Shown one piece after another: positions 57,246 through 64,000 of a DNA stretch of 64,000 nucleotides. This DNA is from Liopterus haemorrhoidalis (lineage: Eukaryota > Arthropoda > Insecta > Coleoptera > Dytiscidae), in the NCBI GenBank assembly GCA_963971575.1, contig OZ020620.1, positions 38,579,992 to 38,643,991 on the forward strand. The letters run 5' to 3'. Position numbers and translations under genes: made by a program. Under the pieces are notes generated by a model, which was not told where the DNA came from, did no database searches, and worked only from the letters and a program-made list of their open reading frames with translations. Position 1 is the stretch's first letter, and every line of letters begins with the position of its first letter.

Positions 57246-58076
57246 ATGTTCCCAGCAAACATTTAACTAACGGCCGAATGCCGGCGAACTGCTTTTACTG
57301 CTGGCACCAAATGTAAGTGCAACGCCAGTATTAATAATGTACTTCACATTTGTATTTTGCATTCCGCCTATACGAAGTACTTTACCAGCATTTTATAAGC
57401 ACTCCTCATTTGTATTAATCCAAGCAAACATTTTTATATTTCTTACTTAAAACTAAACTTTTTTTGAATGTAATAATTTGAAAAGTGTGTTTGTTCTTAG
57501 TCATAAAACGCCCTAACGGCCAGTACCCCCTCGAGGGCCAGTACAAGTTGAAACGTGTTGGTGGACAGTTTGTTAAGATGTGTATTTGAATAGTTATTGT
57601 TTTGTGAACATTACATTAGTTTTTTATTGTGATTTGTGTGTGTTTTGTTAGATTTATGGACGTAGTTTACACAAACTATTTCATGTTAAATTGTTTAATT
57701 TTTAGTTTAGTTCAATCATAGTTTTTTTCATGTAATAAAATTTTGAATTATTAATAAATCTGTTACTAGATTATAAATATGTCATTTAAAAAATATAATT
57801 TGTCATATTTCATTTTGAATAGTGACATCTTAAATATTTTGTAAATATAATACGAACCTAAAATAATACAAACTTAATCCAAAACTGTAAAGCTTTTTTT
57901 ACAATATAACCAAGTTTCTAAAAGTCAGTAATACACTATAAAAATCACCAAAATAACCAGATCTAGTTTGTTCTTACAAAAGTGAACAGCTTATAGCATT
58001 AATGCTTATAAAATTTGATTATTGAATTTATTTTAACAAGTATGAATTCTTTAGGTTGGCACTCTTCAAGTCAGGG

Positions 58077-58186
58077 GGGAAAGATGTGGTAGATAATACA
58101 AGACGAATATTGGCGAAAATTATTAGTCACCCCTTATCTTTAGGATGCAATTGGTTTGGCCCAAATGGCAGAAAACCATTTTCTTA
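58077..58186 (+). pseudogene. remnant resembling a DUF4806-type domain
   Basis: One frame reads GKDVVDNTRRILAKIISHPL then SLGCNWFGPNGRKPFS and stops. 'TRRIL.K......L....NWFG..G..PF' resembles the DUF4806 domain often found in insect mobile-element proteins. It is only 36 codons long, so tentative. If real, it could be the cargo or a relic of the family-3 master element. Confidence 0.35.
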
Positions 58187-58313
58187 AAATTCTTCATTAA
58201 ATTAATAAATTAAATAAACTAATTCCTGTTATTCCTGAAATTATATGTATTTAATATTTATAAATAAATCAATAAATTATAACTGTTAATACAATTTACA
58301 ATCGGCCAGTTTT

Positions 58314-58472
58314 ACCATCGTTGAATAAATTTATATAACAACTTAAGTTAACAATATCGCATCATTCTATTGACAGAAATGTTAATTTCTTCATTAATAG
58401 TTTAAAACCGATGCGATATTGTCAACTTTATTTGTTAAATAAATTTATTCAACGATGGTGAAAATGGCCAAA
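58314..58472. repeat. palindrome shared by longer family-3 copies
   Basis: Arms ACCATCGTTGAATAAATTTA and AATAAATTTATTCAACGATG, centre ATTAATTTCTTCATTAATAG-like. The same palindrome is at 38918-39060. Confidence 0.85.
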
Positions 58473-58604
58473 AGAGTATTTATTTTGCACCTAACCATTA
58501 ATTTATTTTAATACTGGATAAGTACACATATGTTACATTTGAAAGAGAGTGGGTATAATATAAGCACTGGTCCGTCAGAAATAAATATTGTAACTAATGC
58601 GATT

Positions 58605-58860
58605 ATTTTGCACTTTACCGTTGCTGGGCCAGCAACTGATACATCAATGGGCCAGCTAACGGCTACGGGGACACCGGGGTACTGGCCCAGTGCAAAATGC
58701 CAGCACTGGCCCAGTGCGAAATGCCAGCACTGGCCCATTACTTTCAATGCACTTTACCGTTGCTGGGCCAGCAACTGATACATCAATGGGCCAGCTAAGG
58801 GCCACGGGACACCGGGGTACTGGTCCAGTACGAAATGCCAGCACTGGCCCATTACTTTCA
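58605..58860. repeat. partial tandem duplication inside family-3 element
   Basis: CACTTTACCGTTGCTGGGCC and CAACTGATACATCAATGGGC occur twice, about 138 bp apart, each followed by GGGTACTGG and CCAGCACTGGCCCATTACTT. A smaller repeat, AATGCCAGCACTGGCCCA, recurs within. Confidence 0.92.
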
Positions 58861-58915
58861 ATGCCGGGGAGTATGTGCTTTACCAGTACTGGCCCGTATA
58901 AAAATGTTTGCTGGG

Positions 58916-59800
58916 TTGTTTTATATATTTGAAAACTTGTATACAAATGAAATGAGCAGCTTCTGCAAACTTTTTGACGAAGCATATTTTTAAAATATGT
59001 TTGTTTATTTTAAAATATTGTAATATTTAAATTTGAAACTATACTAAAATTCATAATTCGTTTGCATTACATTTTATTTATTTATCCTATATATTTTATT
59101 ATTTATTTTAACATTTGAATAAAATAATGATAAATGTATAAATAAAATAACTGGAAATATACATATATATTTACTCTGTTTTGTCCAATTATACGCAATT
59201 TTACAACTGGACGCAAACTAGAGTAGCAAATTTTGTTTCAATAAGTTAAGATTCGTATGTAATAGACAAAGTCTTTCGGAAGCGTTTTGAAATAGAGAAT
59301 CATACATTTTAAACACGTTTTACAAATTGAAAAGGGTTTTTCACAATCGGCAGAATCAATGCAGTGCTAGTAATATGATGAGAAAATTGAACTGGTTAAT
59401 CGTACATTCCTTGAATTGAAATCACAGGCTACTAAACCGGTGATTAATGATTCTCTATAATTCTATATAAATATATGTTGAGAGGGGCAAAGACTAGAGC
59501 ACATACTGCAAGTCATCGGGCGTGAGATGAACAGCGGTAACTGTGGAATGCGTGCGAACAATACTCAGCATCAATCAAAAAAATCTTATATGATTCTAAC
59601 TTGCTGAAATATTAAAGCAACCTGTACGTATACGAATACTCACTAAATCTGTTGGTCTAGATTCTTTTGCGAGGTCTTCCTACAACCGCCGTGGTAAGTA
59701 TATGGAAGGGATGCTTCCGCAATAGTCGCCAAATTTGGGGGCGTAGCAACGTATGTGGATTTGATGTGTACATATATACTTGAAAACGTAAATAACAACA
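58916..59800. other. unassigned AT-rich DNA
   Basis: No supported feature. Confidence 0.3.
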
Positions 59801-59804
59801 GACA

Positions 59805-59960
59805 GAAAAGATAAATCGCAGAGTGTGAAAAGATATACAGATATACGAGTGGAATACCAACATACTTGAAGAGGAACAGAGGAAAATCAGAGGGCAGAGT
59901 AATGCGGCAACGAAAAACGGAACAACAGATACTGGTTTCTTTGTTTTAATAAGATATGTT
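59805..59960 (+). pseudogene. LINE-X fragment, copy 5
   Basis: Translates in broken frames to the 'RYTDIRVGIPTYLKRNRGKS' block of LINE-X, then a cut Cys/His region (GCGGCAACGAAAAACGGAAC at the DNA level). Very decayed. Confidence 0.5.
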
Positions 59961-60184
59961 ATGAACGGTGAGGATAAAGGACAGGAACAACTAAAGTTTC
60001 CACTTTCCACCAATTTTAAATGGATTTTAATTTGACATAGCGACTAACTATAGAGAAGGAAGTGAATTAATACGGGAAAAGATTCATAGTCCAGAGCCTG
60101 GTTATCACGTTATGTGAACAAAGTAGTAGAACCAAAAAAATAAAATAAAAATAAAAACCCTTACACCGTCACTCATGTATCTCT

Positions 60185-60279
60185 CTGGAGTGTGAAAAGA
60201 TATAGGAATTCAGAGATACTTAAAGAGGAAAAGAGGAAGATCAGGGTATAGAGTCAGCAAGATAACAAGACTAATGGGT
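60185..60279 (+). pseudogene. LINE-X fragment, copy 6, left piece
   Basis: Corresponds to 'RYRNSEILKEEKRKIRV' with frame changes. It continues at 61484 after an inserted Harbinger-type element. Confidence 0.55.
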
Positions 60280-60515
60280 CTATTCTGTATGAGTTTTCTA
60301 CCGCTGTAAGCGCTATAACTTTGTAAAATACAGCGCTGTAAGGAAAGTGATATTCTGTATTGACACGCGTTGCTCTGTAAACTCAACACCGATGTAAAAT
60401 ATCGCTGTAACGTTACGGCTATATTTTTCTGGCCATAAGTCAGTTACAGTACTGTATAGAAGTCAATATGTATATGTAGTAAATGTTTGTATTGTTCGTG
60501 TCACTTAAAAAAAAA

Positions 60516-60828
60516 TTAATGATCCAAATTTCGCCCTATTTTTAATGCAATTGCTACAAGAGGATCATAACAGGTAATTATGCTTAAAATATCACGTTTC
60601 AACCACGCATAAACTTTTTTTTTATGCATACATGTTTTCATTTTGTATTTTTTAAGTAATGGATCCTATCGGGCTACTACAGGGGCTCACAATTTCACTT
60701 CTTTGAGCCAGCCTATGGTTAGTAGATCGATAATAGAAATTTGTTATCTGATAACAACACATCTAATGCCAATTCATATAAAGTTCCCCACTACGAGGGA
60801 AGAAAACCGTGGAGTGAAAGAAGGGTAA
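60516..60828 (+). pseudogene. HARBI1-like transposase, N-terminal remnant
   Basis: Reads NDPNFALFLMQLLQEDHNR, then after a break FLSNGSYRATTGAHNFTSLS and QPMVSRSIIEICYLITTHLM, then IKFPTTREEN. 'F...GSy...tG....sQp.VSR.I.Ei......I.FP' is the Harbinger-type region before the DDE domain. The catalytic domain is absent. Confidence 0.78.
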
Positions 60829-60831
60829 GTT

Positions 60832-61077
60832 TTGCATAATATAGCAACAAAAGCAAGAATACCTAACTATGCTGAGATCGATGATGATGAGCTTCAACCT
60901 GTAAATAATGAAGATCCTGAACCTGAAAATAATGATGATCCTGAACCTGAAAATAATGAAGATCCTGTACCAAATGGTAAAATATTTGAAAAGTATTTAA
61001 AATTTTCAAAAACTGATTTAAAACTGTTTTTAACAGCTAATCAAGATATGAATTTGAGAAAGCAGATTAGTATTTGA
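60832..61077 (+). pseudogene. acidic repeat frame inside Harbinger-type element
   Basis: An 81-codon frame containing NEDPEPENNDDPEPENNEDP, three near-repeats of an acidic unit. It could be part of the second (Myb-like) Harbinger ORF or a chance frame. Confidence 0.3.
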
Positions 61078-61483
61078 TATGTTCAGCAGTCCATTGTATA
61101 ATTTGATATAAAAAATATGTTTATATGGAATAAAGATACATAAGATGCAAAGAGAAACTTTTATTTTTATAAACAAATTATAACAATAATTAATAAAAAT
61201 TACAAACGTAAAAAACATGAGTATATGTGTATATACAAATATGATATACAATTACCGATCAATAACATTGATCAATACCTCAAATTTTGAGGTTAGAAAT
61301 AAACCTAGTGAAGTTAGCTACAATGTAAGCAAAGTTTAAATCGACCGAAATTACAGAATGTGTTACAGAATAGCTAAAGCTCATTATTTACAGAGCCGCC
61401 GTAACTTGGCACTTTACAGTGCTAAGCTCACTACAGTGCTATAGTGATACAGTACTGTAAACATTTTTTTACAGAATAGACCC

Positions 61484-61850
61484 ATACGATGCGGCAACGA
61501 AGAGAGGAACAATAGGTACTGTGCAAACCTGCAGAGTATGTATGGAAGAAGAGGAAACGATAGAGCATTTAGCGAAGGGATGGCAGTCTGGGAGGAAGAG
61601 ATAAAGGAACTGATGAGTGAGGAAGGTAAGGGAGAAATATAGACGAGAGAATTGGAGGCAAGAAGGAAAGAGATCGGAGAGGGAAGCAGGAATAATAATA
61701 GGAAGAAAGAAAGGGACACCAGAGGAAGAACAAGGAAATGAAATAAAAATATTGTAAAAGTCTAATATTGTAATTTTATTTGATTTTTAACTTATAATAG
61801 TTACTCTAAAAGCCGTAATTCCTAGGGAAAATAAAGAATATATACTTTGT
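61484..61850 (+). pseudogene. LINE-X fragment, copy 6, right piece with 3' end
   Basis: Begins GATGCGGCAACGAAGAGAGG (the RCGNEERNN block at DNA level), CRVCMEEEETIEHLAK, a purine-rich 3' UTR, and the tail CCTAGGGAAAATAAAGAATA shared with copy 3. Confidence 0.7.
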
Positions 61851-62690
61851 TAGGATACTACTGTCATGGCTAATCAATAAAATGGAATTATAATCTAAGT
61901 TTGTCCACTTCTTGGTGATAAATGATAAAACTGTGAGCCACTTGCTTATTTCAAACCGGTAAAAAATTACCAAGTACGATGGTTTTTTAAGGATACATGC
62001 CAATTTAATCCCGGGAACAAAATTTATTTACCACTCAATCTAATAATATATACAAATATTAACAAATTCAATAGCCATTGCATCAATATTACACAGAAAT
62101 CAACCATATATTCTCTACACGTGCATTTAAGCATTACTGTCCCTTTGAGCACCTGCATTTTACTGATTTCCAATGTATCATCCCTTTGACACGGGACCAT
62201 TATCCGTATCAAAGACGATTATAATAATCGGCGGGTCTGACCGGAGATCGAGGACCTACCACCTGCGTTGGGGGAGGATCTACTACCCCAGAGGTAACCA
62301 TGGTAACGCCACTGAAACAAGAGATCGTTATAGGGAAGATCACAGAGATGTCACAGACTTTCACTAACAGGGGTTGGTATGACTGCCGTTTGATTCCACC
62401 TGACAAATAAAATGGTAACAATAAAGTTATACAATGCGGTCCATACATTTTAGAACAAAAATTATTAAAAGCACGAGACTAACTAGTAGGCACTAGTTGA
62501 AACATTTAGATATTTCCTGTCATTTAAATCTTGTTTATTGTACTTACTAGTTGGTATATGTTCCAATCAAGTTAGTTAATCTCTATATTCCAAAGATCTC
62601 ATTGTAAGCCGAAAAGTGTATCGATACAATTCAAGAAAAATTAGAAACAATAACCAACTGTTTTTATTATTTTGGTATCCGTTTTAAGTT
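61851..62690. other. unassigned, with GC-richer block 62215-62400
   Basis: No gene recognised. The GC-richer block (GGGTCTGACCGGAGATCGAG) could be part of an LTR but has no support beyond composition. Confidence 0.3.
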
Positions 62691-63365
62691 CAATTCAATT
62701 CAATTTATTTTAATTAAATAATTATTACATTTCATGTTATCTACTACATTTTAAGTCTTAACTAAAATATAAATCTAATTTCTACCTGTTGGTTTGAAAT
62801 TTATTTTGCTTTGATTTGGAAACAACAATTTTCCTATTTTTTCTTTTTTTTAAATTTCTTTTCTCCTCTCCAATACCTCTTTCATACATGTGTATTCCAA
62901 GCCATTTCCGTTTAAAATATCTTCTCTTGTTCCTCCTTTGCTTCTCATTTCTTTACATCCTTCCAGCATAGATTCAATCGTCTCCCTTTCTTCTCTGCAC
63001 ATTCTACTTCGTTTATGCTCATCTTTTAACCAAAATTTGTTCGCCTTTTCTTCATTCCCACATCTAAACCTTGCAATTATTCTTTTTCTTCCCCCGTTTC
63101 CCGTTTCTTTTAGATACAACGGTCTTTGCATGTTTCAATTTTATTTGTACTTATTATTGTACCTTGATTCATTTATTTCTCTCGCTTAATTTTTGTTGCT
63201 CTATGTCCTTCATTCTTTCTACCATCTCCTGCATACCATGTCCACTTTTTCTTTTCCTCCTTACTTCTTCTGTTGAAAAGCCTCCATATTCATACATTTT
63301 ACTTCTGTTTATCTCCCAATTTGATGTTGTTTTTTTTCTGTTTATCTCTATTTTAAGTTTATCTC
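62690..63365 (-). pseudogene. LINE-X C-terminal fragment with 3' end, copy 7
   Basis: The minus strand reads MQRPLYLKETGNGGRKRI, IARFRCGNEEKANKFWLKDE, HKRSRMCREERETIESMLEG and GLEYTCMKEVLERRKEI. The Cys/His knuckle is partly lost (ESMLEGC in place of EHLLEEC). The 3' end is an (AATTG)n tail near 62695. The upstream part (63131-63365) is frame-shifted. Confidence 0.8.
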
Positions 63366-63409
63366 TGTAAAGAAAAATAGCCTAGATTGGTCAACAGATC
63401 TATTCCTAT

Positions 63410-63715
63410 CTTATTGCATGATAACGCTAGACCACACAGTGCACAAATGACTGTAGCAAAACTACAGGAATTGGAGTTGGAACTTCTTCATCATCCTCAC
63501 CAGACCTAGCCCCCACTGACTACCACTTCTTCCGCAATTTTGAGAAATTTTTAATAGGAAAACAGTTTAATTCCGACAATGCTGTAAAACTGGCCTTCCA
63601 GGAATTCATTGCCTCTCGGCCGCCAGAGTTTTATACCACCGGCCTGAACAATCTGCCGCTTAAATGGCAAAAGTGTATAGACAATATGGATGTATACTTT
63701 GATGAATAAAATAAT
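63410..63715 (+). pseudogene. mariner, C-terminal third
   Basis: Reads HDNARPHSAQMTVAKLQ (second catalytic D), then after a frame change PDLAPTDYHFFRNFEKFLIG (third D), KLAFQEFIASRPPEFYTTGL and WQKCIDNMDVYFDE before TAA at about 63708. A fourth mariner lineage in this window. The N-terminal two thirds are missing. A HINE-2 copy starts 35 bp downstream. Confidence 0.85.
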
Positions 63716-63749
63716 TTCTTATATTTGTAAGTTATCAACCAACTGTGCC

Positions 63750-64000
63750 TTTTTACCGACCGTCAACGTATATAAGGGAAGTATTGTGATCATACCAATT
63801 TTGACATTTCGAGATTTCGATGGATCTCCACGAATTGAGGTCCCTATATAACGTTTTGACTATTTTTAGCATGATGTCTGTCGGTCTGTCTGTCCGTCTG
63901 TCCGTCCGTCCGTCTGTATGTCTGTCCCTCTGTCTCTGTACACGTGCAGAGCAAATTCGGCTAAAAGGATTTTTATGAAACTTCATATTTAAGCTTTTGT
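63750..64000 (+). mobile_element. HINE-2 copy 8, runs off the window
   Basis: Starts TTTTACCGACCGTCAACGTA. A GTCY core is at 63878-63937, then ACGTGCAGAGCAAATTCGGC and AAAGGATTTTTATGAAACTT, cut by the window end. Confidence 0.88.

Larger units (their letters stand above)
57251..58915. mobile_element. family-3 TA element, long copy
   Basis: Ends CCCAGCAAACATTTAACTAA and AATGTTTGCTGGG. It contains everything in the short copy plus about 900 bp of extra AT-rich DNA (57414-58313), the palindrome at 58314-58472, and a partial tandem duplication of the GC-rich right end (58605-58745 and 58746-58860). It may be closer to the complete element than the short copies, or a composite of nested insertions. 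It carries a small coding remnant at 58077-58186. Confidence 0.7.
60280..61483 (+). mobile_element. PIF/Harbinger-type element with HARBI1-like remnant
   Basis: Ends GGGTCTATTCTGTA and TACAGAATAGACCC (14 of 14), with further inverted phrases (CTGTAAG, CAGCGCTGTAA). It splits a LINE-X copy. A TA or degenerate TAA/TAC flank is possible; the exact duplication is unclear. It carries the transposase remnant at 60516-60828 and an acidic repeat frame at 60832-61077. Confidence 0.8.

Overview
The window is AT-rich, intron-style animal DNA, almost certainly from an insect or other arthropod. It holds DD34D mariners, DD41D (rosa-type) elements, pogo/Tigger relics with a C-terminal PHD finger, hAT and PIF/Harbinger non-autonomous elements, R2-like and jockey/CR1-like LINE fragments, a Penelope-like element, a tRNA-derived SINE, and two families built like Helentron-associated elements (HINE, the DINE-1 type) with a (GTCY)n microsatellite core. 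I found no intact host gene. Every convincing protein match is a broken transposon gene, and most open frames are chance frames in repeats.

Layout. 0-9.5 kb: LINE C-terminal fragments around a 200-base N gap, the first HINE-1 copy, an internally deleted mariner, a HINE-2 copy, a pogo element and R2-like RT and endonuclease relics. 10-16 kb: an hAT element with 64-bp internal tandem repeats, a deleted mariner, a HINE-2 copy split by a 1310-bp DD41D element, an old HINE-1 copy split by another HINE-2, and a SINE with target-site duplication. 16-25 kb: LINE 3' ends, deleted mariners, a TTAA-flanked element nested in an older inverted-repeat element, and a HINE-1/HINE-2 chimera carrying a TA-flanked MITE. 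26-33 kb: the second copy of that MITE, holding a palindromic insertion with a hammerhead ribozyme core in each arm, then two HINE-1 copies, a pogo PHD relic and an 839-bp hAT element. 34-48 kb: a mariner split by an hAT MITE, LINE debris, a deleted DD41D element, TA-flanked family-3 elements, an hAT foldback carrying HINE-2 sequence, Harbinger and pogo elements, and two HINE-1 copies. 49-64 kb: a HINE-2 copy, the best-preserved DD41D element, a Penelope GIY-YIG inverted repeat, a HINE-1 copy inserted into a LINE ORF, a decayed mariner, a long family-3 element, a HARBI1-bearing element inside a LINE, and a final mariner/HINE-2 pair.

The most unusual signal is in HINE-1. Seven copies keep nearly identical sequence on both sides of one internal position, yet that position holds at least six dissimilar tRNA-like sequences, each with A-box-like and B-box-like motifs and each followed closely by T-runs that could end Pol III transcription. 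The element looks like a mobile carrier with an exchangeable tRNA-like cassette. The second unusual signal is the inverted pair of hammerhead ribozyme cores at 26.8-27.0 kb.

Within a copy, 'canonical orientation' means the strand on which a HINE starts with its 5' inverted repeat and reads GTCY. All family assignments come from reading motifs by eye; no database search was possible.
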